Positions 41,342 to 52,767 of a stretch of DNA of 64,000 bases are shown one piece after another. The position numbers and the translations under genes are program-made. Below the pieces are notes generated by a model that worked only from the letters and a program-made list of their open reading frames with translations, had not been told where the DNA came from and ran no database searches. The stretch is from the NCBI GenBank assembly GCA_020831965.1, contig JAFIFP010000008.1, positions 88,399 through 152,398 on the forward strand, read 5' to 3'. The DNA comes from Idiomarina sp. GTDB taxonomy: Bacteria > Pseudomonadota > Gammaproteobacteria > Enterobacterales > Alteromonadaceae. How positions within the stretch are numbered: the stretch's first letter is position 1; each line of letters opens with the position of its first letter.

Positions 41342-43611
41342 ATGCTTAATCTCAGCTGGACCCACACCTCTCGGTCTGAGGGCGACTATCCATGGATGAA
41401 ATGGCTCGCCATTGGGGTGTTACTTCTCTCCTTAGCTGAGTGGTCACGCCATTTCACAATCAATGGCGCGGAGTTTTCGGCTATCTGGCCTCCTGCAGGG
41501 ATATTCCTTGGCGCGGTCTTGGCATTAGGTTCCCGCGCATTTATTGTGCTCCTGCCCGTCATGTTGCTTTGGTCCTTGATTGCTCAGGATATGCCCTGGC
41601 AAATGTCTCTCATGGGTACACTCGGTTTGGGTGTCGGTACTTGGATTGCAGCGACATTAATCGCACGTAGCAAGAAAGAACCCGATCCACTGAATCGCCT
41701 CAACTATTTACCCAACCTGTATGTGAAAGGTGCTCTCATTGGTAGCGGCATCTCAGCGTTCATTGGTGCAGTAGGCTATACCTGGTCCATGGCGGGCGCC
41801 AGCGAATTCGACGTTCAAGATATCTGGTTAGTCTATTGGCTGTTTGAAGGGTTGGGCGTCATTTTGTTCGCGCCACTATTTTTAATGTTGTTCCGAGATC
41901 CCCGAAGTTTCGGTCGTGAGATCCTTGCCGATTTCAAACTACCACGTATCCAAGTGTGGCTGTTTTTAACAGTGATCGCACTCGTACTCAGTGTTGTCAT
42001 GAGCCGCTTTGGTGATGACCGCTATGCACCTATTTTTGCATTTTCTTTGTTCCCACTTATCTGCTGGTTTGCCGTAGAGGGTCGTGCCAGTAATCTGCAT
42101 CTCCTCATCCCCACATTCGCGGGCATATTTGTTTATTTCTCAATCTACAACTTCGGTGGTTTGCCGCCGGTTGAAGACTTTATGGACTTACTACGGGTAC
42201 TCCTACAAGTCGGCATTCTCTCCGTCATGGCCCAACTCGTCGGGGCGATTAACCGACAACGCACCTCGTTGCTGAATCGTTTTCGTGACCAAGCCCAACA
42301 AGATTTCCTGACTGGTCTTGCCAACGACCGAGGTATGAATGGTGCACTTCAACACGCCATCCAACAAGGTCAAAAGTCTGGCACTCCGTGGCTGATGTAC
42401 ATTCAGCTGCCAGATATTCAGGTGATTAAAGAATTACTTGGCTTGGAAGGCCCTCACGCGTTGAAGCAACTCTCGCGGCTCAATTAAGTTATGCCTGCCC
42501 AACAGCCGTTGTAGGGCGGCTTGGGGAAGGTCGCTTAGCCGTGCTGCAAAATAGTGACGACGTCGATCGTGTTGAAATGCTCGCAGCAGAACTCTATGAG
42601 TTACTTACAGACCCAACGGAGAAAGCCGATTTATCAGATCGCCTGCGTATTGCCATGGGTGTTGTCCCGATTAATGGCTCGCTCAAACAACCAGAACACT
42701 ACCTGAACGCTGCAGCCTACGCGGCGACGGTTGCAAGAACGAAAGCCAAGAGCATGCATTGGCTTGCCGAACCGAATGAAGTCGCAGACTCACACCTTAA
42801 ACTTGCGAAGCGTTTCGAGCATCTTAAGGGAGCCATTGAGCGCGACGAGCTTGTTCTGTTTGCCCAAGAAATTCGAGCCTTGTCGGGTAACGACCAACGT
42901 AGTGCCTTCGAAATTCTGCTTCGTATGCGCGATAACGATGGCTCTATTCTCACACCGGCTGAATTTATGCCTGCCGCCGAAGCCTTTGGCCTGATGCCAG
43001 TGTTAGATCGCTGGGTAATTCGCAATACGATGAAATTCTTATCCCGTGATCCAGCCATTGAGAAGCGGGTCAGTAAGTGCTCGATTAATCTCAGCGGAGC
43101 TTCGTTGTCTGATCCTGAGCTTGCCAACTTTATTGCCACACAATTGGAAGAGTTCAATATTCCAGCCGAAATCATGACCTTCGAGGTCACCGAAACAGAA
43201 GCCATTCGCAGCCCAGCAGAAGCCCTGCAATTCATCCACAACATTCACAACTACGGGTGTAGTGTGTCACTCGACGATTTTGGGACTGGGTTAGCGTCAT
43301 TTGATTACTTGCGCCAGTACCCCTTCGATGAAGTGAAAATCGACGGTGTATTTATTCGCGAACTTACCCGCAATGCCATTGATAAGAGTATTGTGAGTGC
43401 AATTTGCCAGGTTGCTTCCGCCATGAAATTACGTACGGTTGCCGAGTTTGTCGAAGACGACGCGATGTCGGAAACCTTGGCGGGGCTTGGCGTCGACTTT
43501 GCGCAAGGGTATGGTATTGGAAAGCCTAAACCACTGTGTGAGCTACTCGATGACGACGACAAGCGCAGGTCCAACATTGATCATGGCGCTCGATCAGGGA
43601 ACAACCTCTAG
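41342..43611 (+). pseudogene. MASE1-GGDEF-EAL protein gene, frameshifted in the GGDEF domain
   Basis: The first frame (41342-42487) codes a membrane MASE1 sensor (about 8 helices, residues 20-310) and the start of a GGDEF domain (FLTGLANDRGMNGAL), then hits TAA at 42485. The continuation lies one base back, with no start codon of its own: read from about 42478 it gives AQLSYACPTAVVGRLGEGRLAVL, joined to the frame that runs to 43611. Joined, the GGDEF active site is degenerate (GRLGEGRLAVL). The EAL domain (42815-43545) looks intact, with EILLRM, SINLSG, FEVTETE, LDDFGTG and EVKID. So one base is missing near 42476-42481: a real mutation or an assembly error. The apparent start at 42541 is inside the GGDEF domain. 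The end overlaps glpK by 62 nt. Confidence 0.85.
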
Positions 43612-45040
43612 CCGAGCGCTTATCTTTGACTCGCAGTTCAATATTGTGGGTCGCGGCCAACACGAATTTGCTCAGTATTTCCCACATGATGGGTGGGTTG
43701 AGCATGACCCAGAGGAAATTTGGTCAACAACCCTTCAAGCCTGTCGGGACGCACTGCGCCAAGCGAACTGCCAAGCGAAAGATATCGCAGCCCTGGGGAT
43801 TACTAATCAGCGGGAAACCACAGTCGTTTGGGAGCGTGACACCGGTAAACCACTCTACCGCGCTATTGTTTGGCAAGACCGACGCACCTCCGCTTATTGT
43901 GAATCCTTACGCAAAGAGGGCCACGAAGCGATGATTCAGGAGAAGGCAGGGTTGTTGCTTGACCCCTACTTTTCTGGCACCAAAGTGCGCTGGCTACTCG
44001 ATAACATTCCCAACGGTCAAGAACGCGCAGCAGCAGGTGAACTTTGCTTTGGGACTATCGATAGTTACTTGCTCTGGCGATTAACGGGCAATGTGCATGC
44101 CACTGACGCCAGTAACGCCTCTCGCACGCTCCTTATGAACTTGGCAACCTGCGATTGGGACGACGAACTGCTCGCTCTCTTCAATATTCCTCGCGCCCTG
44201 CTACCGACCATTCGTGACAATGCATGTCTGTTTGGCAACACTTCAGCGTCTCTCTTCGGTGCTGAAATTCCTATCACGGCCATGATTGGTGACCAACAAG
44301 CAGCTCTTCTCGGTCAAGGCTGCATTGACCAAGGTCAAGTAAAAAGCACCTATGGCACGGGTTGTTTCGCTTTAGTGAACACCGGTCATACGATCATTCG
44401 GTCCGAGTACAAGTTACTCTCCACCCTTGCCTGGCGGCTCGACGGCCAACCTACTTATGCCTTAGAAGGCAGTATTTTTATGGCCGGAGCCATAGTGCAG
44501 TGGTTACGGGACAAGTTGGGCATTATTCAACGAGCTAGTGAGACGGAAAGTTTATCCGAGGGCGTTTCGTGGCAACAAACCGAGTTGCTAATCCCAGCCT
44601 TTACCGGACTTGGGGCGCCCTACTGGCGACCCGATGCTCGGGCGGCGATTTTTGGCATGACCCGTGATACGGGTAGACGCCAAATTGCAGCCGCGGCTCT
44701 GCGCAGTGTGGCTTATCAAACGCAAGATCTGCTGCGCGCGATGTCTGACGATGGCCAAGACATCCAGCAACTGCGAGTCGATGGAGGTATGACCGACAAT
44801 GGTTGGTTTATGCAGGCCCTCAGTGACGTGACCTGTTTGCCAGTATTGCGCGCTAACAGCGCCGAGATCACGGTCCGTGGTGCCGCCTTCCTCGCCGGCT
44901 TACAGGTGGGAATATTTGATTCGCTGCAAGACATTCAGCGGCTTGCGCGCAGCAAAGGACGTTTCGAACCCGAACTCAATCGCGATGAGCGTGACCAGCT
45001 ATACGACCGCTGGTTGGCTGCCGTCGACAAAGTCCGGTAG
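43550..45040 (+). CDS. glpK: Glycerol kinase
   Basis: 496 residues from ATG 43550 (E. coli 502): ALDQGTTSSRALIFD phosphate-binding motif, WQDRRTSAYCE, GTIDSYLLWRLTG, GDQQAALLGQ, STYGTGCF and ALEGSIFMAGAIVQWLRD. Phosphorylates glycerol to glycerol-3-phosphate. GTGAG lies 7 nt before the ATG. The start is inside the last 62 nt of the preceding EAL frame, so the two are read in different frames. No glpF or glpD is next to it; it precedes the nucleoside genes by 37 nt. Confidence 0.96.
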   Translation: MTTTSAGPTLIMALDQGTTSSRALIFDSQFNIVGRGQHEFAQYFPHDGWVEHDPEEIWSTTLQACRDALRQANCQAKDIAALGITNQRETTVVWERDTGKPLYRAIVWQDRRTSAYCESLRKEGHEAMIQEKAGLLLDPYFSGTKVRWLLDNIPNGQERAAAGELCFGTIDSYLLWRLTGNVHATDASNASRTLLMNLATCDWDDELLALFNIPRALLPTIRDNACLFGNTSASLFGAEIPITAMIGDQQAALLGQGCIDQGQVKSTYGTGCFALVNTGHTIIRSEYKLLSTLAWRLDGQPTYALEGSIFMAGAIVQWLRDKLGIIQRASETESLSEGVSWQQTELLIPAFTGLGAPYWRPDARAAIFGMTRDTGRRQIAAAALRSVAYQTQDLLRAMSDDGQDIQQLRVDGGMTDNGWFMQALSDVTCLPVLRANSAEITVRGAAFLAGLQVGIFDSLQDIQRLARSKGRFEPELNRDERDQLYDRWLAAVDKVR

Positions 45041-45077
45041 AATGTTTGCCCTTTAACTTTTGAGCAGGTCCACATTC

Positions 45078-45491
45078 ATGAGCCAGGAAAAGATGTTTGC
45101 ACTGGCGCGCGCAGCAATGGCGCGGTCCTATTCCCCGTATTCCGGTTTCCCGGTTGGCGCTGCGATCCTAACGCCCACAGGTTCCACATTTTCGGGGTGT
45201 AACGTGGAAAACGCCTCTTACCCAGAGGGCACTTGCGCCGAAGCAGGCGCTATTTCCGCCATGGTGATGGCTGGCGAATCGGTCATCCAAGACATTTACG
45301 TGATTGGTAATGGCGATGCATTGGTTTCCCCTTGTGGTGGCTGCCGTCAGCGTATTCGTGAATTCTCTACCCCCGAAACCCGCGTCCACATTTGCGGGCC
45401 TGAAGGCGTTCGTAAAACCCTGACGCTCAATGAATTACTGCCCTGGTCATTTGGCCCAGATCATTTTTCCGGAGGTCAATCAAATGACTGA
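45078..45491 (+). CDS. cdd: Cytidine deaminase (tetrameric type)
   Basis: 137 residues, short homotetrameric type. Catalytic motif CNVENASYPEGTCAEAGAI with C as zinc ligand and Glu as proton shuttle, and the second ligand pair PCGGCRQ. Deaminates cytidine and deoxycytidine. ATG 45078 is chosen over upstream TTG 45060. Overlaps the start of deoC by 8 nt; part of the glpK-cdd-deoCAB run. Confidence 0.95.
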   Translation: MSQEKMFALARAAMARSYSPYSGFPVGAAILTPTGSTFSGCNVENASYPEGTCAEAGAISAMVMAGESVIQDIYVIGNGDALVSPCGGCRQRIREFSTPETRVHICGPEGVRKTLTLNELLPWSFGPDHFSGGQSND

Positions 45492-46278
45492 ACACACAGC
45501 CTTTCGCGATGCAGCTCTGGCGTTTTCATTACTCGATTTAACCAGTCTGACTGACACTGAAACCGCTGCAGATATCGAAGCGCTTGCCGAGAATGCACAG
45601 CTTATTGATCAGCAAGGGCGACGTCATACCGTTGCCGCACTCTGCGTATTCCCTCGGTTTATTCCACTAGCACGCAAATATTTAGACGCGCGGGAGCTCT
45701 ATAAAGTGCGTATCGCCACCGTGAGTAACTTTCCTCATGGTCAAGACGACATCGATATTGCCGTAGCAGAAACCCGAGCTTGTGTGGCCTATGGCGCCGA
45801 CGAAGTCGATGTGGTGTTTCCTTATCGGGCATTCCAAGCGGGTGATGAAACCCTTGCCTTGCAACTGATCCAAGCCTGCAAAGCCAGCTGCCCTCCCGGC
45901 GTGCTGTTAAAAGTTATTTTGGAAACAGGTGAGCTGAAGGACGCCGACGCGATTGCGCGAGCCAGTGATATTGCAATCGCCGGTGGCGCTGACTTTATAA
46001 AAACCTCAACTGGAAAGGTTGCAGTGAATGCAACGCCAGCAGCAGCCGAGGTGATGCTTGCCGCGATAGCCAAGCACCCTGAGCGCGCTCTGGGTTTTAA
46101 ACCCGCGGGCGGTATTCGCACCCTGAGCGACGCACTGGTTTACATGAATGCCGTGCGCACTGCGCTTGGTGATGCGGCGGTGACCGACGCGCGGTTTCGT
46201 ATTGGTGCAAGTTCAGTGCGCAGCGACCTCGCCACTATTTTGACCGGCAGCGAACATGCTGCCAACGGAGGATATTAA
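45484..46278 (+). CDS. deoC: Deoxyribose-phosphate aldolase
   Basis: 264 residues, class I aldolase. The Schiff-base Lys is in FIKTSTGK (about 175-182) and the barrel carries VSNFPHG and [10 protein letters not shown]. Splits deoxyribose-5-phosphate into acetaldehyde and glyceraldehyde-3-phosphate. ATG 45484 has GGAGG 8 nt upstream and overlaps the cdd stop. Confidence 0.96.
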   Translation: MTEHTAFRDAALAFSLLDLTSLTDTETAADIEALAENAQLIDQQGRRHTVAALCVFPRFIPLARKYLDARELYKVRIATVSNFPHGQDDIDIAVAETRACVAYGADEVDVVFPYRAFQAGDETLALQLIQACKASCPPGVLLKVILETGELKDADAIARASDIAIAGGADFIKTSTGKVAVNATPAAAEVMLAAIAKHPERALGFKPAGGIRTLSDALVYMNAVRTALGDAAVTDARFRIGASSVRSDLATILTGSEHAANGGY

Positions 46279-46279
46279 G

Positions 46280-47602
46280 ATGTTACCTCAAGAGATTATT
46301 CGAGCGAAACGTGACGGCAAAACCCTCACAGACGAACAAATTGCTTTTTTTGTAAAGGGTATTACCAGCGGTTCAGTCACTGAAGGTCAAATCGCGGCCT
46401 TCGCCATGGCCGTGTTTTTCAAAGGTATGAAAATGTCAGAGCGTGTCGCGCTCACACAAGGCATGATGCGCTCGGGCACGGTTCTCGACTGGAGCGATAT
46501 GGATATGCTAGGGCCCGTTGTTGATAAACATTCAACGGGCGGCGTTAGCGACTCGGTCAGCCTGATGTTAGGCCCACTCGTTGCCGCTTGCGGTGGCTAT
46601 GTGCCCATGATCTCCGGCCGTGGCCTCGGTCACACCGGCGGCACCCTCGACAAGTTTGAAAGTATCGCGGGTTACAACACCTCTCCTGACGAAGCAATGT
46701 TGAAGAAAATCGTAAAAGAGATAGGCGTCGCGATTATCGGTCAAACTGGAGAAATTGCCCCCGCAGACAAACGTTTCTATGGCATTCGCGATGTCACCGC
46801 CACCGTTGACTCGATTCCATTGATCACCGCTTCTATTTTATCGAAGAAGCTCGCCGCAGGTCTGGACGCTTTAGCCATGGATGTAAAAGCCGGTAACGGT
46901 GCGTTTATGACGACACCAGAAGATGCGCGCGCTTTAGCTGAAAGTATTGTGACAGTGGCAAACCAAGCAGGCATGAAGACCTCAGCGACTATCACGGATA
47001 TGAACCAGCCACTGGGCTCCACTGCGGGCAATGCCATTGAAATGCGTGAAGCCATTGCGTATCTGAAAGGGGATTACCGTAACCCGCGTCTACATGAAGT
47101 CACTCTCGCCTTAGCGGAGAAAATGCTGACTTTAACAGGCCTTGCGAGCTCTTCTGAAGAGGCGCAGAAACGTTTAGCCGAGGCCCTAAATTCTGGCGCT
47201 GCGGCCGAAAAATTTGCACTAATGGTGCGCACGCTCGGTGGGCCAAGCGATATTCTCCAGAATCCAGAGCGTCATTTGCCACTTGCCACTGTGGTGAAAG
47301 AAGTTTACGCCGAACAGTCAGGTTTTGTGCAACATGTGGAAACCCGTGACGTTGGTCTTGCCGTAGTCAGTTTAGGTGGTGGACGTACCGATCCTGCGCA
47401 AAAAATTGATCATAGTGTCGGGATTGGCAATATGGTTGGTGTTGGCGAACAAGTGGATGGCAATCGTCCGTTAGGTATTGTGTATGCTCGCACTGAGAGC
47501 GATGCGCAAGCGGCGGCGGCTGCATTCCGAGACGCCATTCGGGTCGGTAGTCAACCGACCGACGCGCCGCCTGTGGTATACTCTAGCTTGGATCCACGCT
47601 AG
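46280..47602 (+). CDS. deoA: Thymidine phosphorylase
   Basis: 440 residues, as in E. coli. Signature [17 protein letters not shown], the phosphate-binding [13 protein letters not shown], and MLTLTGL. Releases thymine and deoxyribose-1-phosphate. ATG 46280 is one base after the deoC stop and has GGAGG 8 nt upstream. Confidence 0.97.
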   Translation: MLPQEIIRAKRDGKTLTDEQIAFFVKGITSGSVTEGQIAAFAMAVFFKGMKMSERVALTQGMMRSGTVLDWSDMDMLGPVVDKHSTGGVSDSVSLMLGPLVAACGGYVPMISGRGLGHTGGTLDKFESIAGYNTSPDEAMLKKIVKEIGVAIIGQTGEIAPADKRFYGIRDVTATVDSIPLITASILSKKLAAGLDALAMDVKAGNGAFMTTPEDARALAESIVTVANQAGMKTSATITDMNQPLGSTAGNAIEMREAIAYLKGDYRNPRLHEVTLALAEKMLTLTGLASSSEEAQKRLAEALNSGAAAEKFALMVRTLGGPSDILQNPERHLPLATVVKEVYAEQSGFVQHVETRDVGLAVVSLGGGRTDPAQKIDHSVGIGNMVGVGEQVDGNRPLGIVYARTESDAQAAAAAFRDAIRVGSQPTDAPPVVYSSLDPR

Positions 47603-47635
47603 TTTTTTGCAGGTTCTGCTTTAGTCGAGGTGTAT

Positions 47636-48856
47636 ATGGCACGTGCAATTATTTTGATGTTTGACTCCTTTGGAGTCGGCGCGTCTGCAGATGCCGAGCA
47701 GTTCGGTGACGTGGGCGCGAACACCTTGGGACACATTGCACAAGCCTGCGCCCGTGGCGAAGCCGATGAGGGTCGCACAGGCCCGCTAAACTTGCCAAAT
47801 CTTGAGCGCCTTGGTCTTGCCCGCTTAGGTGCAGAGGCCGGTGGTGAACCCGTTGCCGGTTTAAATATGGCGACGCCTGTTGAAGCACTCCATGGCTATG
47901 CGCAGGAAATGAGTTTTGGCAAAGACACACCCAGTGGTCATTGGGAAATCGCAGGTGTCCCCGTACTATTCGATTGGCACTATTTTCCAACCACACAACC
48001 TTGTTTCCCAGCCGAGCTGACCGACGCTATTATTGCCGCCGGCGACTTACCCGGTGTCTTAGGGAATTGCCACGCGTCCGGCACCGAAATCATTGCCAAG
48101 CTTGGGGAAGATCATATCCAAACGGGTCAGCCTATTCTGTATACCTCGGCCGATAGCGTGCTGCAAATTGCCGCCCATGAAGAGCACTTTGGGCTCGACC
48201 GGCTCTTGGCCCTGAGCGAAGCGGCACGGCGTATCCTTGATGAACAAGGGCTTAATGTGGGCCGTGTCATTGCCCGTCCCTTTGTAGGCGATAGTTCGGC
48301 AACCTTCAAACGGACCGGCAACCGCCGTGACTACTCCGTACTACCACCCGCTCCCACGGTGCTCGATCAGCTCAAAGCTGCAGGTGGCGAAGTGATCAGT
48401 ATCGGTAAGATTGCAGATATCTATGCACACCAAGGCATTACCCAAAGCATTAAGGCTTCCGGGAATGATGCGCTGTTCGACGCGACGCTCGAAACCATGC
48501 GCACCGCTCCAGCACACAGCATTATTTTTCCTAACTTTGTCGATTTCGATATGGAATATGGGCATCGGCGAAACATTGCTGGCTATGCCCGCGCACTAGA
48601 AGCAATGGACGCACGAATTCCAGAACTTGAAGCCCTTTTGCAACCGGGTGATCGCGTGTTTATTACTGCGGATCATGGCTGCGACCCAAGTTGGCCCGGC
48701 TCCGATCACACACGCGAGTATATTCCAGTAATTTGCTTTGGTCCTGGCATCGAGGGGAAGAATATTGGTCGTCGTGAGACTTTTGCCGATATTGGCCAAA
48801 GCATTGCCTCACATTTAGGGCTTAAGCCACTGAGTTACGGGAAGAGTTTTCTTTAA
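47636..48856 (+). CDS. deoB: Phosphopentomutase
   Basis: 406 residues. Alkaline-phosphatase-fold metalloenzyme with [17 protein letters not shown] (metal ligand Asp), the phosphothreonine-site segment [10 protein letters not shown], and C-terminal ligands [18 protein letters not shown]. Interconverts ribose/deoxyribose 1- and 5-phosphates, linking deoA to deoC. GAGG lies 5 nt upstream of ATG 47636. Overlaps the convergent GGDEF/EAL gene by 35 bp. Confidence 0.97.
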   Translation: MARAIILMFDSFGVGASADAEQFGDVGANTLGHIAQACARGEADEGRTGPLNLPNLERLGLARLGAEAGGEPVAGLNMATPVEALHGYAQEMSFGKDTPSGHWEIAGVPVLFDWHYFPTTQPCFPAELTDAIIAAGDLPGVLGNCHASGTEIIAKLGEDHIQTGQPILYTSADSVLQIAAHEEHFGLDRLLALSEAARRILDEQGLNVGRVIARPFVGDSSATFKRTGNRRDYSVLPPAPTVLDQLKAAGGEVISIGKIADIYAHQGITQSIKASGNDALFDATLETMRTAPAHSIIFPNFVDFDMEYGHRRNIAGYARALEAMDARIPELEALLQPGDRVFITADHGCDPSWPGSDHTREYIPVICFGPGIEGKNIGRRETFADIGQSIASHLGLKPLSYGKSFL

Positions 48857-50690
48857 CGAAAGTAGCTAGGTCAGCTGCTGGGAGAGGTTTTGCATAATAG
48901 AAACCTTGGAACCAGACGTTCTTAAGTTGCCTCAAGGCGTCCAGTTGCTCCAATGTTTCCACGCCTTCGGCGACCACTTCGAGTTTTAAACTTTTCCCTA
49001 AAGCCGCAATGGCTGAGGCAATTGTCATGTCTTTATTGCGCGCTGAAATATCTTTGATAAAACTCCGGTCGATCTTCAATTGCGACAACGGCAGAGTTCG
49101 TAAATAGGTCAGCGAAGAGTAGCCGGTGCCAAAGTCGTCCAACGAGAAGCGCACACCGCGCTTACTCAACCGGCGCATGGTCGTAATAACATCCGAGAGA
49201 TTGAGCGCTAATAGCGATTCTGTGACCTCCAAACGCAGAAGCTGAGTCGCTACTGGGTACTGGTCCAGCAGTGATTCAACAAAGTACGCAAAACTTGGGT
49301 CACGAAATTGACTAATACTGACATTCACCGACATGCTCAAGCCCTTCAATGCGCTATCTTCGCTCCACGCCTGCAATTGTCGACACGCCTGAGTCAGCAC
49401 TAAACGTCCCAGCGAGACAATATACCCACTCGATTCAGCAAGTCCGATAAAGTCGGCTGGCATAACTAAGCCACGTTCGGGGTGAGGCCACCGCGCAAGT
49501 GCTTCGACACCAAGAACATCTTCACGGCCAGACAAAATAGGCTGAAAATACAGCTGTAATTCCTCATGCTGAATCGCCTGCCGAAGCTCATGCAAAAGCT
49601 GCGAACGCTCACCAGAAAATAACTGCAGGCGCTCGTCAAAGAACTGTATGGCGTGCCCTGCTGTGCCTTTCGCTTTATTCAAGGCTAACTCGGCATGTTT
49701 TACCGGTGTTTCAGCATCAGTAATAGCGCGATCAATCAATGCTACGCCCAAACTTACCGTAACTTCTTCATGCCCAACCGGCAACGAAAATGGCATCGCT
49801 ACATCGCGGTGCAGCGCATCACAACGACGCCGAACTTCATTGAGCGCTTGTTCTGGGTCCTTAGCTAGATTCGTCATCAACAAGGCAAATTCATCACTGC
49901 CCATGCGCGCAACAATATCGCCATTCAGCCGATGCTTCGTTAACCTCTGCCCACACTGTTGTAATACCCAATCACCACTGACGAAGCCGAGACGTTCATT
50001 CATTTCCGTGAACTGGTCGAGATCCATCAGCACCAGCGCATGATGCCCGCCTTCACGCTGTAACTGTTCAATGACACGACGTATTTGCTCACGCATAGAG
50101 CGTCGGTTCGGTAAGCCCGTGAGCGTATCTTTGTAGAGAAGTTCCTGCGCTTTCGTCTCGGCGTCATGGCGTTGAAAGAGACTCGAAATATTGCCAGCAA
50201 TCAATTGCATTGCGGCAATCTCTTCATCGCTCCAATGCCTCTTGGCAGACACATGGTCAACGCCAAACATGCCAATCAGACCTGCGTCAGTCATCATCGG
50301 AATCATCAGCACTGACTTAATATCTTGTGACTCGAGGAGGGCCAACCCGTCGCCAGGCGGAAGCTGCGTGACATCAGGAATATGCACCGTTTCGCCGGCC
50401 TGGAATGGCGTCATCCAACAGGACAGCACTTCGGTGTTGAGATGTTGCAAGTAGTCAATTTGCGGCTCAATACTGGGGCCACACCACTCATGGCTGTTGC
50501 GAGCGCCACGATAACTATCAAAAAACCGGAACACATAAGCACGATCGGCGTTAAACCACACGCCGATATCTGTCAGTGCTGCATTCACCACTCGGTCGGT
50601 ATCATCGCAAGACGACCCGACAAAGCGGGAGGACAACTCAGAGATTAAGTTAAGAAACGCTCCCCATTTAAGGGCGCCTTCTTTGCCCAT
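48822..50690 (-). CDS. GAF-GGDEF-EAL protein
   Basis: 622 residues: GAF at about 12-165 (with [13 protein letters not shown]), GGDEF at about 180-345 with the variant core ARMGSDEF (first Gly replaced by Ser), and EAL at about 360-610 with intact [30 protein letters not shown] and LKIDRSF, so phosphodiesterase activity is expected. The cyclase half may be active or regulatory. No membrane helix. The last gene of a minus-strand run with the S9 peptidase (gap 23 nt). The C-terminus overlaps the deoB end by 35 bp. Confidence 0.92.
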   Translation of the reverse strand: MGKEGALKWGAFLNLISELSSRFVGSSCDDTDRVVNAALTDIGVWFNADRAYVFRFFDSYRGARNSHEWCGPSIEPQIDYLQHLNTEVLSCWMTPFQAGETVHIPDVTQLPPGDGLALLESQDIKSVLMIPMMTDAGLIGMFGVDHVSAKRHWSDEEIAAMQLIAGNISSLFQRHDAETKAQELLYKDTLTGLPNRRSMREQIRRVIEQLQREGGHHALVLMDLDQFTEMNERLGFVSGDWVLQQCGQRLTKHRLNGDIVARMGSDEFALLMTNLAKDPEQALNEVRRRCDALHRDVAMPFSLPVGHEEVTVSLGVALIDRAITDAETPVKHAELALNKAKGTAGHAIQFFDERLQLFSGERSQLLHELRQAIQHEELQLYFQPILSGREDVLGVEALARWPHPERGLVMPADFIGLAESSGYIVSLGRLVLTQACRQLQAWSEDSALKGLSMSVNVSISQFRDPSFAYFVESLLDQYPVATQLLRLEVTESLLALNLSDVITTMRRLSKRGVRFSLDDFGTGYSSLTYLRTLPLSQLKIDRSFIKDISARNKDMTIASAIAALGKSLKLEVVAEGVETLEQLDALRQLKNVWFQGFYYAKPLPAADLATFVKENSSRNSVA

Positions 50691-50713
50691 GCGTTGCTCT
50701 GCTCCGCGGTTAA

Positions 50714-52756
50714 TTAGTCGGACTCTTTTTTGTAACGTTCAAACCATGCCAATGCATGTTCTATCTTGGCGATCATCCGCGACGGTCGGCTTGAAACTCC
50801 ATGGGACGCACCCGGCACTCGCACCATGACCGTGTCGATGCCACGCAAGGTGAGCGCCTGATAGAACTGTTCTGTGTCCGCAATTGGCGTACGACGGTCT
50901 TCTTCACCCGTAAACAACAAAGTGGGCGTAGTCACGTTTTCAACCAGTGATAAGGGTGAGCGCTCCCAATAGTGGTCTGGATCTTCCCAGGGCAATGCCG
51001 GAAATTGATTGGGGATCTGCGACAAATAGCTGTCCGCTGTCAGCACTTTACTCACCCAATTAATGACCGGATTGGTCGCCACCGCTGCATTGAATCGGTC
51101 TGTTAGTCCAATTGCATAAGCCGTTGCAATACCACCCGCTGAACCCCCTGTAATAAACAGGTTGTTAGTGTCTACGAACCCTTTTTCAATCATCGCGTCG
51201 ATACCAGACATGTGATCGGCGAAATCATCCGGCGATGAATATTTATACTGCAGTAACAGGGCAAATCGTTCACCGTAAGAGCTACTGCCACGATAGTTGT
51301 TATAAAACACCACATAGCCTTCAGCCGCATAACGCTGCAGTTCAGCCGCGAAATGAGGACCGTATGCCAAATGTGGCCCACCATGAATTTCAATCAACAA
51401 CGGATATTGCTTCGATGGGTCAAAGCCGGGGGGCGTGATATACCAGCCATGAATTTCTTCATCGTCTAAGGATGAGCGGTAGGTCATCTCGTGCACTTGC
51501 CCAAACTCCACCTGACTCAACAACCCTTTGTTTAAATTAGTCAGATACTCGGCATTGCCTCGGTTGTAGAAACCCACATCGCCAGGGCGCGTGGCATGAC
51601 CTCGGGTATAAGCCAAAGCACCATTGCGAGCAGCACTGTACATGCCGTTCAAATAAGGCCGACCACCTGGTAGTCCAGAAACATCACTCACTAAATCCCG
51701 CAACCGCCCTTGCAAGGACACCTGCGCCAGCTTACCAATACCTCGGTCTTCGTAGTGAATGACTAAGGTGCGATTATCGACCCAGTTGGGGTTCTGCACC
51801 GATCGATCAAAGTCTTCGAGCAGGTTAGTTACGGCTTTGGTGCGCCACGTCATGATGCGCAATTTCGCATTGCGATAGCCCACTGGCTCTCCGGAACCAT
51901 GGAGAAAGGCTAGCCGTGCGCCATCGGGAGAAAATACCGGGTTATATTGGCGCCCTGCCTCGTCAGTCAGCTGTGTAAGCTCACCGCTCGCTACGGTCAC
52001 TTGGAATAGATTGCCTTCAAGCGGATGGAACTCCCAATCGTCTCGACGGTTTGCAGAGAACACAATGGATGCGCTGTCCGGCGTCCAAGCGAGGCTTCCA
52101 CCATGATTGTAATTGCCTTGAGTGACTTGTTTTTCAGCACCGCCTTCGGCAGGTACGACAAAGATTTGCCGATAGGCACTTTCCAATACACCGCGACCAT
52201 CTTGTTGGTAATACGCACGTTCTACAATCACCGGTGCATCCGCCCAGCGCGCGCCCTCGGGACGTCTTGGCCGCCGCACACTGCGTGCGAACTCACTCGT
52301 ACCCTCAGCGACCTCCATGCTAAAGGCGAGCCATTCACCATTCGGCGACCAAGAAACGTCGGCGGGTGCTCGGCGAATATCCGTGACCCGCGTACTATTT
52401 TGTTGCTCTAACCAATACACATGAATTTGTGAACTGCCCGAGCGATTCGAAACAAAGGCTAGGCGCTTCCCATCGTCCGACCATCGCGGTTGACTATAGG
52501 CATGCTCGTCATCGAATAACGGCCGCTGCACACCAGACTGCGTATCAATTAACCAGAGTGACCGGCGCGTACTGTCTGTCATAATGTCATTGCGATGACG
52601 AATGTAGGCAATGTGGCGACCATCAGGAGAAATCTGAATATCTGACGCATGTTGCAGTGCGAAAATGTCTTCTGGCTCGAAGTTGCGTTTCTCGGTGGCT
52701 GAGACGCTGAATACCGCCACCAAAACAAGAGTAAGTAGAATGCGTAAACCCTTCAT
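50714..52756 (-). CDS. S9-family prolyl-oligopeptidase-like peptidase
   Basis: 680 residues from ATG 52756 (AGAGG 7 nt upstream). Signal peptide at 1-19 (SVSA-T), then a TolB-like propeller of repeated ISPDGRHIAYI / SPDGARLAFLHG blades (about 30-390), then an alpha/beta-hydrolase domain. Catalytic Ser is in TGGSAGGIA, Asp in FTGEEDRRTP, and His in GASHGVS. Similar to acylaminoacyl or dipeptidyl peptidases; expected in the periplasm. Probably works with the S46 peptidase and the exported M17 aminopeptidase in extracellular peptide use. Confidence 0.92.
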   Translation of the reverse strand: MKGLRILLTLVLVAVFSVSATEKRNFEPEDIFALQHASDIQISPDGRHIAYIRHRNDIMTDSTRRSLWLIDTQSGVQRPLFDDEHAYSQPRWSDDGKRLAFVSNRSGSSQIHVYWLEQQNSTRVTDIRRAPADVSWSPNGEWLAFSMEVAEGTSEFARSVRRPRRPEGARWADAPVIVERAYYQQDGRGVLESAYRQIFVVPAEGGAEKQVTQGNYNHGGSLAWTPDSASIVFSANRRDDWEFHPLEGNLFQVTVASGELTQLTDEAGRQYNPVFSPDGARLAFLHGSGEPVGYRNAKLRIMTWRTKAVTNLLEDFDRSVQNPNWVDNRTLVIHYEDRGIGKLAQVSLQGRLRDLVSDVSGLPGGRPYLNGMYSAARNGALAYTRGHATRPGDVGFYNRGNAEYLTNLNKGLLSQVEFGQVHEMTYRSSLDDEEIHGWYITPPGFDPSKQYPLLIEIHGGPHLAYGPHFAAELQRYAAEGYVVFYNNYRGSSSYGERFALLLQYKYSSPDDFADHMSGIDAMIEKGFVDTNNLFITGGSAGGIATAYAIGLTDRFNAAVATNPVINWVSKVLTADSYLSQIPNQFPALPWEDPDHYWERSPLSLVENVTTPTLLFTGEEDRRTPIADTEQFYQALTLRGIDTVMVRVPGASHGVSSRPSRMIAKIEHALAWFERYKKESD

Positions 52757-52767
52757 GAAAAGTCCTC

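Noticed and set aside
42470..42490. Programmed ribosomal frameshift in the MASE1-GGDEF-EAL gene
   Set aside because: No slippery heptamer or downstream pseudoknot is visible, and the family does not use frameshifting; mutation or error is simpler.
42541..43611. Separate EAL gene starting at 42541
   Set aside because: The start is inside the GGDEF domain and the upstream frame continues the same domain, so it is the second half of a frameshifted gene.
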